Positions 1 through 8,907 of a stretch of DNA of 64,000 bases are shown piece after piece (the first letter of the stretch is position 1; each line of letters starts with the position of its first letter). Location of the stretch: assembly GCA_000955795.1 (NCBI GenBank), contig JYOB01000001.1, positions 82,292 to 146,291 on the forward strand. Direction: 5' to 3'. The position numbers and the translations under genes are program-made. The notes beneath the pieces are model-generated. The model ran no database searches. It saw only the letters and a list, made by a program, of their open reading frames with translations, and was not told where the DNA came from. This DNA is from Burkholderiaceae bacterium 26. Lineage in GTDB: Bacteria; Pseudomonadota; Gammaproteobacteria; Burkholderiales; Burkholderiaceae.

Positions 1-1347
1 GATGTGCGCGTCGCGCCGGCCGTTGCGATACGTGCGCGTCGGCCCCTGGCCAATGTTGCCGGTGAAGTAGTAGCCCTTGACGTTGTGCTCATCCAGCCAG
101 CGCGTCGCCCATTCGGGCTGGTTGCCGGTGGGGGCGGAATACTCGGTCTGCGGCTTGCCCGTCAGTGCCTCAATGGCGTCTGCGTTCTTCTGCAGGTAGG
201 TCTCCATGGTGGCCTGGTTCTCTTCCGTCACGTTCAGGCCAAACCAGTCGTGAATCCAGCCGCCGTGGCTGCCTACCTCGTGCCCTTGCTTCATCAGGCC
301 ATGCACGACCTCCGCAAAGGCGGGGTTGTGGGCGAGGTTCACACCCAAGCCATCGCCAAACTGGCGCTGGTCAGGGCCGGCGGTGATGTGGAAGCTGAAC
401 GGGCCGCGCTTGAAGACGCCGTCTTCAATCAGCTTGTCTGTGGCGTCAATACAGATGCGCGCGTCGCAGTGCCAGTTCAGCACGAGGCCACCCACACCTT
501 GCGGCGCCGGCGACAGGCGCGGCTGTTCCAGCACGTGGCCGGCAAAGTAGCTGAGGAAGCCGTGCATCAGCACGCCATCGGTACGCAGTTTGAGATACGT
601 CAGCGGCAGGTTGACGAACAAGACGCGGCCTTTGCCCACGGTGCGCTCGCCCGCGATGATCGAGTTGTCTTCGGAGCGCAGCAGCACCTTGCCGGCGTAG
701 TCGCCATGCGTGCGCAGGGTCGGATACTGCAGCATGTCGTGGCCGTAGCCCGACAGCACCGCGCGCCCTTCCGAGACAATCCAGCGCCCCGGCGGAATAT
801 GCAGATCGACCATCGCCTCGGGCTGGCCATAGACGGTGGCCTGGCTTGCCATCTTTTCGCGCAGCGTTGAATAGAAACCGTACTGCACGCCGGCCAGCGT
901 GGACATGCGCGAGGCGCCGTCCTCGTAGAAGCCCTTTTCGTTGAGGATGCCTGCGTCGTACACCTGCATGAGCGCGCCGCCGTCTTGCACGAACTGGCTG
1001 ATCTGGTTGACGAGCGCGGTCGTCATCGACCGGTGCACAGTGTCAGGCAGGATCACTCCGGCAAACACACGCTCGCCATTCAACCCATGGCGCACGAAAT
1101 CCGACGCCGACATGGTGCGCAGGCGCACGCCCTCTTCCAGTGCGGCGTCTTCCCAGGCCTGCACGTAGATGCGGTTGTCTTGCCCGAGGTTGTCGGGCAC
1201 CACCAGCACGATGTCGTCGGTCTGCGGGCGGCCGGGCCCGGCGCTGAGGTTGCGCGCCAGCAGCAGCGCGCACGCCGCAAAGGCGATCAGAATCAACAGG
1301 CTGGCCAGGTGCTTGCGCCAGTTGATGCGCTTGGAAGGTGTGCTCAT
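1..1347 (-). CDS. polysaccharide deacetylase-like protein, 3' end outside the window
   Basis: This is the last visible gene of the exopolysaccharide operon; 449 codons are present and the frame stays open to the window edge. The N-terminus has one hydrophobic segment (about residues 15-33, LASLLILIAFAACALLLA), so it is probably anchored in the inner membrane and faces the periplasm. A region of about 250 residues follows, then a carbohydrate-esterase-4-like part. In that part LNWHCDARICID resembles the first metal/acid motif, and GHEVGSHGGWIHDW resembles the His-containing second motif of NodB-type deacetylases. The start ATG overlaps the upstream stop as ATGA. Known for the family: removal of N-acetyl groups from polysaccharide HexNAc. 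The operon context with wecB fits deacetylation of an amino-sugar polymer, but the substrate is unknown. The motifs are not perfectly canonical. Confidence 0.7.
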   Translation of the reverse strand, partial: MSTPSKRINWRKHLASLLILIAFAACALLLARNLSAGPGRPQTDDIVLVVPDNLGQDNRIYVQAWEDAALEEGVRLRTMSASDFVRHGLNGERVFAGVILPDTVHRSMTTALVNQISQFVQDGGALMQVYDAGILNEKGFYEDGASRMSTLAGVQYGFYSTLREKMASQATVYGQPEAMVDLHIPPGRWIVSEGRAVLSGYGHDMLQYPTLRTHGDYAGKVLLRSEDNSIIAGERTVGKGRVLFVNLPLTYLKLRTDGVLMHGFLSYFAGHVLEQPRLSPAPQGVGGLVLNWHCDARICIDATDKLIEDGVFKRGPFSFHITAGPDQRQFGDGLGVNLAHNPAFAEVVHGLMKQGHEVGSHGGWIHDWFGLNVTEENQATMETYLQKNADAIEALTGKPQTEYSAPTGNQPEWATRWLDEHNVKGYYFTGNIGQGPTRTYRNGRRDAHI

Positions 1348-2330
1348 TCGGAAACCGCCAGTGCATGCGAGAGCCCGATCAGCGCGCCCTCTTCCATCAA
1401 GTTCCAGCGGCCTGCGGCGCGCCATTGCGGCGCGGCCTGCAGCCACTTCTGCGCGGTCGGCGTATCGCCCAGCGTGTAGGCGGCCCAAGCGATCATGCCC
1501 CACGGGAACGGGTCTGCCTTGCCCGACAGCCACGCCTGCTCGTAGCGGAACTTCCACACCGCCCATTTGCGCTGCGCGGCGGGGCCGATTTCCAGGTCAT
1601 GCACCCACGGATAGACCGGCGCAACCGCCGTCGGGTAAAAGCCATACGGCGTGGGCGGCAGGCTCACGCGTGCGGGCTCCAGCGCGCCGTTCAACTGATA
1701 ACCGTAAGCATGAGCGAGACCGCTCATCATCTGCTTGTGTGACGGCAGCGCAGCCAGCTCCAGCGTGTAGTGCAACGCGGCCTTGGGGTCGGCGCGCAGG
1801 CGTTTCAGTGCTCCAGCCACTTCCACGTTGTCGGCAAAGTAGGCTTCCGGCCGATCGGCAAACGCCTGGAATGTCACGCGCTTCGGATCCCACAGCGTGG
1901 CCAGGTGCACAAGCGAGAGACTGCAGCTCGCCAGCAGTTGCGGCGGGCCATGCAGGATCTCGTTGACGAGCAGGCACCAGAACACGGCTTGCGAGTCGTC
2001 CGCATCGGCGTGGCCACATGCGGCCCATCCGTCTGTGCCATTGCGGCAAAGGCGTGGGAACGTGCCATTGGGCTGTTGATACGGCAGCAGCCAATTGGCA
2101 AGCCCCACGGCCGGGGCTTGCACGTCGGCACCCAGGCGGTGCGCGACCAGCAGGGCTTCGATGGCAACGTAGGGCTCGACGTAATCGCCCCGGGCGAATA
2201 CGGTCATGGCTCCGTCGGGCGTGGTGAAGTCTTCAAACATCGTGGCACCGTGCGCAGCAGCAGCCGACAGCACAAGCCCGACCAGCACGGCAAAGCAGCG
2301 GCGAACGCAAGCGCTCCAGAACGTGACCAT
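1344..2330 (-). CDS. secreted protein of unknown function in the exopolysaccharide operon
   Basis: It encodes 328 residues. The ATG at 2330 is chosen because GGAGG lies just upstream; an upstream in-frame start would overlap the previous gene and lacks such a site. Residues 1-30 form a signal peptide (ALVGLVLSAAAAHG-like hydrophobic core ending in small residues). The mature part is rich in aromatic residues and helix-forming repeats (for example QQPNGTFPR, WNLMEEGALIGL) that look like an alpha/alpha toroid, the fold of many polysaccharide hydrolases and lyases. No catalytic motif is recognised, so no reaction is assigned. It lies 10 nt after the bactofilin-like gene and overlaps the deacetylase gene. 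A role in processing or exporting the polymer is an inference from position. Confidence 0.6.
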   Translation of the reverse strand: MVTFWSACVRRCFAVLVGLVLSAAAAHGATMFEDFTTPDGAMTVFARGDYVEPYVAIEALLVAHRLGADVQAPAVGLANWLLPYQQPNGTFPRLCRNGTDGWAACGHADADDSQAVFWCLLVNEILHGPPQLLASCSLSLVHLATLWDPKRVTFQAFADRPEAYFADNVEVAGALKRLRADPKAALHYTLELAALPSHKQMMSGLAHAYGYQLNGALEPARVSLPPTPYGFYPTAVAPVYPWVHDLEIGPAAQRKWAVWKFRYEQAWLSGKADPFPWGMIAWAAYTLGDTPTAQKWLQAAPQWRAAGRWNLMEEGALIGLSHALAVSE

Positions 2331-2340
2331 GCAAGCCTCC

Positions 2341-3384
2341 TTACCCTTCCACACGCGCGAACTCGTGCGCGGTAATCACGCCATGCACGACGCAGCCCGC
2401 CGAGACGAACAGGCGGTTGCAGACCAGCGTGGTCGGCGCATCAGGGCGGCCGATACGGCAGTTTGGTCCGAGGACGATGTCCTCAAAACCGATCAGCGGG
2501 CCCAGTACCGCACTGCCCGCACCGATCTCAAGATTCTTGCGCGCAGACAGCGTCCCGGCGATGCGTACGCCGTCGCCCGTACGCAGGTGCCCGTGCGTCT
2601 TGATACTGCCTTCGAGCGCAATGCCGCCCGCGACACGGCAGTCGCCGCGCACCACGTAGTCGCAATCGGTTATCTCGCCGGCCGACAGCGTGGCATCGCC
2701 ATCGAGCACGCGGCGCTCGGTTGCGGGTTTCGGCATGCCCGCCGGCTGCGCCGCGTTGCGCACGTCGCCAAACATCACCTCAGTGGCGCCCGCACGCTCG
2801 AAGCGTGCCGGTGCAGCCATCACGATGCGGTCCTCCGCCGTGACACGGCCTTCGACACGCACGTTAGGCCGCAACCGCACATTGCGGCCATGCACCCAGC
2901 GCTGCACCACCACGTTTTCGCCCAGTTCGATATCGCCTTCAGCCAGGCAGGCACGCAGACGGGTGTCGTGCTCCACCTCGACATCCTGCTCGACGTACAA
3001 GTCGGCACGCACGCGGCTGCGTGGGCCCAACCACGCGTTGCCCCGGAACACGACGATGTGGTTGACCTTGTCCAGCATGCGCACAAGCCCTGATTGCTCG
3101 GCAGACGGCCGGCCGCGCGGGTCGCGCCCCACGCTCAGTTCCGCGCTCACGGGCACCTGGTAGGCGGCGCCCGCAGCGCACATGGCTTCAACATCCACGC
3201 CGTACTGCTCTTGCAGCCGGCGGCGGAAGCTGTTGGCAAAGAAAGTGAGATTGTTCGGCTGGTCACGCCGCATCGGTAGCGGCGCGGAATCGGTGGGGCG
3301 CAGCCACTCCGACAACGCCGGCAGGAACGGCAGCACGAGCAGGCCCGCAACCGCGCCGCTCAGCAGCAGCACGCCTGCGATCAT
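2341..3384 (-). CDS. membrane-anchored bactofilin-like (polymer-forming) protein
   Basis: It encodes 347 residues. The start ATG overlaps the stop of the glycosyltransferase gene (ATGA). An N-terminal hydrophobic segment (about residues 2-22) is followed by a soluble part. There, short turns of the type GDxRVxGxIxLxGSIKTHGHLRTGDGVRI repeat with hydrophobic residues at regular spacing, typical of a right-handed beta-helix such as bactofilin or hexapeptide-like barrels. Bactofilins form scaffolds that position envelope or exopolysaccharide machinery. Here the protein may organise the synthase complex encoded by its neighbours. It could also be an acyltransferase-like left-handed helix, but no catalytic His was found in the usual position. 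Family assignment is moderate and function is inferred. Confidence 0.55.
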   Translation of the reverse strand: MIAGVLLLSGAVAGLLVLPFLPALSEWLRPTDSAPLPMRRDQPNNLTFFANSFRRRLQEQYGVDVEAMCAAGAAYQVPVSAELSVGRDPRGRPSAEQSGLVRMLDKVNHIVVFRGNAWLGPRSRVRADLYVEQDVEVEHDTRLRACLAEGDIELGENVVVQRWVHGRNVRLRPNVRVEGRVTAEDRIVMAAPARFERAGATEVMFGDVRNAAQPAGMPKPATERRVLDGDATLSAGEITDCDYVVRGDCRVAGGIALEGSIKTHGHLRTGDGVRIAGTLSARKNLEIGAGSAVLGPLIGFEDIVLGPNCRIGRPDAPTTLVCNRLFVSAGCVVHGVITAHEFARVEG

Positions 3385-4706
3385 GTGCCCTCCGGGCCGG
3401 TGCGCACGGGCACCTCGCCAGCCATGAGGTTGACCACACCCGCGGCTTCCGTGCGGAAGCGCTCGGTCTTGTCCCACACCAGTTCGCGCTTTTTCACGGC
3501 GTCGATGACTTGCGTCACACCCGCGCGCGCGATCGTCATCATGCTGACAAGGAAGCCGAGCAAGTTCAGCGGCAGCAAGCGGATGCGGTTGCGATGGCCA
3601 TCGAGGTAGGTGGCCGCCGCGATCTCGAAGAATGCCGCGTTGGTACCCAGCCCGCCGTAGCACAGCAGCGCCGCCAGAAGAATCCAGCCCGAGACGATCG
3701 ACTGCGCCGCCGCATAGAACAGGATGACCGCCACCACCCAGCCGGCCAGCTGCACCATCGGCATGACGAAGATCAGCAGCAGCAATGCGCCGTCCAGGCG
3801 TTCAAGCCGGCTGATGCGGTCATTGGCGAGCAGCTTGCGGATGTTCTGCACCATCACCTGGTTGTGGCCGCGCGACCACCGGCTGATCTGCTTGAGCCGC
3901 ACGGGCCAGACTTCGGGCACCTCTTCGTAGCACTCGGAGCGGTTCTGGTAGACCGTTTTCCAGCCGTGCTGCAGCAGGCGGAACGTCACATCGGTGTCTT
4001 CGGCCAGCGTGTCGATGTTCCAGCCGCCGATATCGTCCAGCGCGCGACGGCGGATGCCGCCCACGGTGCCGCCGTACTGCGGTACCAGGCCCAGGTTCAT
4101 GCGGGCGGTCTGGTCGACCTGGTAGCCGCCGGAGCGCTCCAAATCGAGCAGGCGCGTGAGCAGGTTGGCGCCGGCATTCACGGGCACCACTCGGCCCATG
4201 ATGGCGCCCACTTCCGGGTCGAAGAACGGGGCCACGAGTTGTTTGATCAACCCACGCGCCGGCAGGTAATCGGCGTCGAACACGATCATGATCTCGGCGT
4301 CGATCAACTGAGTGGCGTCGCGCAACGCCGCCGCCTTGCCGGGCCGGCCTTCGGTGCGGTGAAAGCGCTGGAAGCGGCCTGGGTTGCGCGCTGCAATCTC
4401 GTCGATGATCTCGCGCGTGCGGTCCTTCGAGCGGTCATTGACCGGCATGATGGTCAGCTTGTCCTGCGGGTAATCCACCAGCAGCAGCGCGTTGAGGCAA
4501 TCGGCAATCACGCGCTCTTCGTTGTGCGCTGCCACGCAGACCACCACGCTGGGCCACACGCCCTGTTCAATGTCGAGATACGGCTGACGCTGACGGCCGA
4601 ACAGCCGGTTCAGCGTGAACAGGTAGTGACGCGCGGTGTAGACGACGAGCAGCGTGATGATGCAGAACGCCAGCACCAGCAGGATATCGATCGCAAGCGT
4701 GGACAT
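3381..4706 (-). CDS. processive family-2 glycosyltransferase (exopolysaccharide synthase)
   Basis: It encodes 441 residues. One N-terminal membrane segment (residues 5-25) precedes a GT-A catalytic domain, and several hydrophobic segments follow at about 310-400. The four hallmarks of processive GT2 synthases are visible: an early Asp in VNDRSKDRT, FDADYLP, EDTDV and the QISRW (Q-x-x-R-W) motif. This resembles cellulose, hyaluronan or poly-GlcNAc synthases, which polymerise a UDP-sugar and extrude the chain through the membrane. The gene for UDP-GlcNAc 2-epimerase lies just upstream, so UDP-ManNAc or UDP-GlcNAc is a likely donor; this is an inference. It is co-transcribed with the following three genes and overlaps the next one. 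Confidence 0.85.
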   Translation of the reverse strand: MSTLAIDILLVLAFCIITLLVVYTARHYLFTLNRLFGRQRQPYLDIEQGVWPSVVVCVAAHNEERVIADCLNALLLVDYPQDKLTIMPVNDRSKDRTREIIDEIAARNPGRFQRFHRTEGRPGKAAALRDATQLIDAEIMIVFDADYLPARGLIKQLVAPFFDPEVGAIMGRVVPVNAGANLLTRLLDLERSGGYQVDQTARMNLGLVPQYGGTVGGIRRRALDDIGGWNIDTLAEDTDVTFRLLQHGWKTVYQNRSECYEEVPEVWPVRLKQISRWSRGHNQVMVQNIRKLLANDRISRLERLDGALLLLIFVMPMVQLAGWVVAVILFYAAAQSIVSGWILLAALLCYGGLGTNAAFFEIAAATYLDGHRNRIRLLPLNLLGFLVSMMTIARAGVTQVIDAVKKRELVWDKTERFRTEAAGVVNLMAGEVPVRTGPEGT

Positions 4707-4727
4707 GGTCTTCGTTGCCTTCGGCCG

Positions 4728-5879
4728 TCAGGCCGCTTGAAGTTCTTCGCCCAGAAACTCCTGGACATGCGCACCGCCCAAGGCGGCCACGATGCGCTGC
4801 GAGGCGAGCCCGTCGCCGTATGGGTTCAGGCGTTGCGAGAACGCGCGCCATGCGTCGTCGTTGTCGTACAGGTGGCTGACGGCGCCCACGATGCTGTCCA
4901 CCTCCGTGCCGACCAGGCGCACGGTGCCGGCCTGCACGGCCTCCGGGCGCTCCGTCACGTTGCGCATGACGAGCACCGGCTTGCCCAGCGACGGTGCTTC
5001 TTCCTGCACGCCGCCCGAGTCCGTCAGGATCACGTGGGCACGCTGCATCAGGCGCACGAAGCGGGCGTAATCCAACGGCTCGATCAGGTGCACATTCGGC
5101 AGCCCTGCCAGCGCGGTCTGCACGGGCCCGCGCACGTTCGGGTTCAGATGGATCGGATAGACGATCTGGATGTCGTCGCGGCGCGCCAGTTTGGCCAGCG
5201 CCTCGCAAATGTTGGCGAATCCCGAACCGAAGTTTTCACGCCGGTGGCCCGTCACCAGCAGCACCTTGCGGTCGTCCTTCAAGAAGGGGAAATGCGCATC
5301 CAGCTCGGCGCGGAAGGTATCGTCCTTCACGATGCGCTGGGTGGTCTGCAGCAGCGCGTCGATCACGGTATTGCCCGTCACCAGGATGCGGCCGCCCAGG
5401 TTCTCTGCCTGCAGGTTGCGGCGCGACGAATCGGTCGGGGCGAACAGCAGATCGGCGCACACGTCGATGGTGCGGCGGTTCATCTCTTCCGGCCACGGTT
5501 GGTAAAGGTCGCCTGTGCGCAGGCCGGCTTCAACGTGGCCGATGGGAATGCGACGGTGGAACGCAGCCATGGCCGACATCATCGCGGTGGTCGTGTCGCC
5601 GTGCACCAGGATGCGGTCGGGGCGCACTGTCTCCAGCACGTCGTCAAACGCTGTGAGCAAGCGGGCACTGAGTCCATTCAGCGTCTGGTTTTGCGTCATC
5701 AGCTCCAGGTCGTATTGCGGCGTGATGTCGAACAGGTCCAGCACCTGCTGCAGCATCTGCTTGTGCTGCCCTGTCACGCAAACGACGGATTCCATGGCCG
5801 ACTGCTCGGCCAGTGCCTTGACGAGCGGCGCCATCTTGATCGCTTCGGGCCGTGTGCCGAAGACGGAGAGAATTTTCAT
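4728..5879 (-). CDS. wecB: UDP-N-acetylglucosamine 2-epimerase (non-hydrolysing)
   Basis: It encodes 383 residues, the usual length for the family. The ATG at 5879 opens the canonical N-terminus MKILSVFGTRPEAIKMAPLV. Other family hallmarks are VHGDTTTAMM, IGHVEAGLRTGD, PEEMNRRTID, TGHRRENFG, PIHLNPNV and TDSGGVQEEAPSLGKP. It interconverts UDP-GlcNAc and UDP-ManNAc in the cytoplasm. As first gene of the polysaccharide operon it presumably supplies the ManNAc precursor for the synthase encoded directly downstream. Identification is secure; the polymer is not known. Confidence 0.93.
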   Translation of the reverse strand: MKILSVFGTRPEAIKMAPLVKALAEQSAMESVVCVTGQHKQMLQQVLDLFDITPQYDLELMTQNQTLNGLSARLLTAFDDVLETVRPDRILVHGDTTTAMMSAMAAFHRRIPIGHVEAGLRTGDLYQPWPEEMNRRTIDVCADLLFAPTDSSRRNLQAENLGGRILVTGNTVIDALLQTTQRIVKDDTFRAELDAHFPFLKDDRKVLLVTGHRRENFGSGFANICEALAKLARRDDIQIVYPIHLNPNVRGPVQTALAGLPNVHLIEPLDYARFVRLMQRAHVILTDSGGVQEEAPSLGKPVLVMRNVTERPEAVQAGTVRLVGTEVDSIVGAVSHLYDNDDAWRAFSQRLNPYGDGLASQRIVAALGGAHVQEFLGEELQAA

Positions 5880-6436
5880 AGCCGGATAGAAGACGCACGG
5901 CATGCGCATCGCAGACGCGCATACAGCACACAGGACTGACGAAGGGAAACGGGTGACGCCTCCTCCGTGCCTCCTTCTTGTTCTTGTGCGACCGTGGGGG
6001 CGGGGAAACCGGGCGTCGTGCAGGCCGCAATTTTCTCAATGAACACGCCATTGCCGCCACCCCTCGTTTTTTTAAACAGAAAGGCTGACTAGGATTACCC
6101 CTTCTTTAGGGGGTGCCGGACATAACCAGCGCTGGCGGAGAAAACAAGATGAAGGATCGCGTGCGTTGTTGAAACTGTCCGCGGGGCGCGGAGCCGCACT
6201 GGCACTTGCGTTGCAGCCGGTTGATTGCCTGAACGCGAATAATCAGCTGATAAATCGGCGCTTCATGCCCGGTTTGTCTTGAAACCGAAACATACGCAAT
6301 TGCAACGTGAATGAAAACACAAAAAGGCCAAATCATTCCCACCCATTAGTGGGGTGTTTGGATTATCGGCTGACAAAAAAAAGCGCGGCGTCTTCCAAAC
6401 GCCGCGCGCTGTGCACTTTTGGGGGAAGCACAGGAG
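5880..6436. promoter_or_regulatory. leader and intergenic region upstream of the exopolysaccharide operon
   Basis: This stretch of 557 bp holds no convincing gene. It must carry the promoter of the wecB operon, transcribed leftwards. Two related GC-rich inverted repeats are visible. One is ACCCC-N7-GGGGGT at 6097-6114. The other is CCCAC-N6-GTGGG at 6338-6353, which also reads ACCC-N6-GGGGT. They could be operator half-sites. The right end holds the terminator of the MFS gene. Confidence 0.35.
6374..6407 (-). terminator. rho-independent terminator of the MFS gene
   Basis: A perfect 9-bp stem, GCGCGGCGT / ACGCCGCGC, with a 7-nt loop is followed on the minus strand by a run of eight T. It lies about 30 bp after the stop codon of the MFS transporter gene. 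Confidence 0.9.
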
Positions 6437-7738
6437 TTAAATCGATTCGAGTTCTCGGCCGCGCGTTTCCGGCAACGTGAGAGCCGCCACGATGAGCAGC
6501 CCATAGGCGCCCGCCGCGAAGATGCCAATGGCATGCCCGAGCGACGAATGCGCACTCACCTGCCCGATCAGGAACGGAAAGCATGCGCCCACCGCCCGGC
6601 CCACGTTGTAGCAAAAGCCCTGACCCGAGCCGCGCACCGCCGTTGGAAACAATTCGGTCAGGAACGCGCCCATGCCGGCAAAGATGCCCGAGGCAAAGAA
6701 GCCCAGCGGCAGGCCGAGCAGCAGCATTGTGCTGTCGGTCACCTCCAGCTGCGTGTAGGCCAGCGCCACCACCATCGAGCCCACAGCAAACAGGATGAAA
6801 TTGCGCTTGCGGCCCAGGCGGTCAGTCAGCACCGCGCTGATCAGGTAGCCGATGTACGAACCGATGATCACCACGGCCAGATAGCCGCCGGTGCCCAGCA
6901 CGGTCAAATGGCGCTCGGTTTTCAGGAACGTCGGCAGCCACGTGGTGATGGCGTAGTAGCCGCCTTGCGCGCCGGTGGTCAGCACAGCGGCACGCAGCGT
7001 GGTGCTCAACAGCCGCGGAGAGAAAATCTCGAAGAAGCTCGTGCGCTCGGCGGCTTGTGACTTCGCTTCCTGAAACACCTCTGGCTCTTTCACCAGCCGG
7101 CGCAGGAAGAACACGAACACGGCAGGCACGATCCCCACGAGGAACAACGCGCGCCATGCGGTCTCAGGGGGCATCACGCTGAAGAACCACGCGTACAGCA
7201 ATGCCGATGCGCCCCACCCCAGCGCCCACCCTGCTTGCACCATGCCAACGGCCTTGCCCCGATCCCGCGAGCGAATGGCTTCACCGATCAGCACCGCGCC
7301 GGCCGTCCACTCGCCGCCAAAGCCGAAGCCCATGAGCGTGCGTGCAATCAGCAGTTGTTCGTAGTTCTGCGCGAGGCCGCACAGGAAAGTGAACACCGCA
7401 AACCAGAGGATGGTGATCTGCAACGCGCGCACCCGCCCGATTCGATCCGACAGGATGCCAGCCACCCAGCCGCCCGCCGCCGATGCCAGCAACGTGCACG
7501 TGCCGATCAACCCCGCATCGGCCTTGGAAAGCCCCCACACGCCGATCAACGTGGGGATGACGAAGCTCAGGATCTGCGTGTCCATCGCGTCGAGCGCGTA
7601 GCCCACCTTGCAGCTCCAGAACGTGCGGCGCTCCTGCGTGGAGATCTCTCGGTACCAGCGGAACAAACCGCCGGAATTGGTTGCGGCTGTGGCGTCCGTC
7701 CCGGCGGGCGCTCGCGCAACCGTGGCTTCGGTTGTCAT
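6437..7738 (-). CDS. MFS transporter, metabolite:H+ symporter type
   Basis: It encodes 433 residues with twelve predicted membrane segments. The MFS signature loop between segments 2 and 3 is present (GILSDRIGRVRALQ) and is repeated in the second half (LTDRLGRKRNF). The N-terminus and the motif GGEWTAGAVLIGE resemble sialate/aromatic acid:H+ symporters (NanT and MHS-like carriers). The gene follows the DUF1445 gene by 138 bp in the same direction, so it may import an organic acid such as an amino-acid derivative handled by that protein. Substrate is unknown. A strong terminator follows. Confidence 0.8.
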   Translation of the reverse strand: MTTEATVARAPAGTDATAATNSGGLFRWYREISTQERRTFWSCKVGYALDAMDTQILSFVIPTLIGVWGLSKADAGLIGTCTLLASAAGGWVAGILSDRIGRVRALQITILWFAVFTFLCGLAQNYEQLLIARTLMGFGFGGEWTAGAVLIGEAIRSRDRGKAVGMVQAGWALGWGASALLYAWFFSVMPPETAWRALFLVGIVPAVFVFFLRRLVKEPEVFQEAKSQAAERTSFFEIFSPRLLSTTLRAAVLTTGAQGGYYAITTWLPTFLKTERHLTVLGTGGYLAVVIIGSYIGYLISAVLTDRLGRKRNFILFAVGSMVVALAYTQLEVTDSTMLLLGLPLGFFASGIFAGMGAFLTELFPTAVRGSGQGFCYNVGRAVGACFPFLIGQVSAHSSLGHAIGIFAAGAYGLLIVAALTLPETRGRELESI

Positions 7739-7876
7739 GGTGTTTCCTCCTTGTTACTGATGCTGTCTCGATGCGTCTATCGCTTATTGCTTGCTATAGG
7801 CCAGCGCCTCTGCGTGCGCCGGCTGGAACCCCGGTACCCGTCCGTCTTTCGCTCTTTCGGTCTTGCGACTGCGCGC

Positions 7877-8740
7877 TCAGGTCAGCGCTGCGGTGCGCAA
7901 GTCTGTAATCAGCATGTGCCCCGGCGCATGCGTAATGCACAGCTCAGGCCGCGCTTGTTGCACCACCGCCTGGGGTGTCACGCCACAGGCCCAGAACACC
8001 GGAACTTCACCCGGCTGCACGGGCACCGCATCCCCCCAGTCGGGCTGCGCCAGATCAGCAATGCCGATGGCCGCCGGGTCACCAAAGTGCACCGGCGCGC
8101 CGTGCGCACGCGGCATGCGGGAGGTGATCTCGATCGCGCGGATGGCATCTGGCACCGACATCGGCCGCATCGACACCACCAGCTTGCCGGCCAGGCGGGA
8201 CGTACCGATCGTATCGACCGACGTGCGATACATCGCCACGTTGCGCGACATGGCGATATGACGCAGCGGCACACCCGCCTCCATCAACGCATGCTCGAAC
8301 GAGAACGAGCAGCCAATGGCAAACGCAACCATGTCGTCGGTCCACAGCGCTTCAACGTCGGCCGGTTCGCCGGCCAGTTCGCCGTTGCGGTAGACGCGGT
8401 AACGCGGCACGTCGCGGCGCACGTCAACGTCCTGGCCGAGATGGCGGAACACGGGCACGCCGGGCTCGGTCACGTCCAGCAGCGGGCACGGCTTCGGGTT
8501 GAGCTGGCAGAAGCGCAGGAACTCGTTGGCCCACGTATCGCGCAGCATCACAATGTTGGCCTGCACATAGCCATCGCACAGGCCGCTGGTATGGCCACGC
8601 AGCACGCCCGAGCGTGCTGCCAGTCGGGCGGAATACGGATTTGCGTAGGCCACGCTGGCGCCCGTGCGGGCGGGTACGGGCATCGGTGCCGGTTGTTCCG
8701 GCATTCTTTTTGCCTGGGCTGTCTCCACTGCCGTAGTCAT
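7877..8740 (-). CDS. DUF1445 family protein (putative hydro-lyase, D-glutamate-cyclase N-domain family)
   Basis: It encodes 287 residues. The ATG at 8740 has GGAAGAG at a proper distance. The family core is visible: [19 protein letters not shown] near the start, [18 protein letters not shown], and [20 protein letters not shown] with [10 protein letters not shown] at the C-terminus. Bacterial members are annotated as putative hydro-lyases. The same domain forms the N-terminal half of the mitochondrial D-glutamate cyclase (DGLUCY, formerly C14orf159), whose C-terminal half is DUF4392. A DUF4392 protein is encoded only 2.4 kb away (11108-18844). The gene is divergent from glsA and probably co-transcribed with the MFS carrier. 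The actual reaction has not been shown from sequence. Confidence 0.8.
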   Translation of the reverse strand: MTTAVETAQAKRMPEQPAPMPVPARTGASVAYANPYSARLAARSGVLRGHTSGLCDGYVQANIVMLRDTWANEFLRFCQLNPKPCPLLDVTEPGVPVFRHLGQDVDVRRDVPRYRVYRNGELAGEPADVEALWTDDMVAFAIGCSFSFEHALMEAGVPLRHIAMSRNVAMYRTSVDTIGTSRLAGKLVVSMRPMSVPDAIRAIEITSRMPRAHGAPVHFGDPAAIGIADLAQPDWGDAVPVQPGEVPVFWACGVTPQAVVQQARPELCITHAPGHMLITDLRTAALT

Positions 8741-8907
8741 GCAAGCTCTTCCACAAGGTTGTTCGTGCGGCTGATTGTGAAAGCGTGATGAAACGCGGTC
8801 CAACGAAAGTTTCGGATTGCAGGCGATAGGAAAAGGTGATTGCCGAGGCCGGTGCAGCACCCGCGCGTGTAAAATCGCCGCCCCACCGTTTGCCCTCCTG
8901 GCCTGAC

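Noticed and set aside
6106..6342. 78-codon frame in the gap upstream of wecB
   Set aside because: No ribosome-binding site, no family resemblance, unusual composition for the organism.
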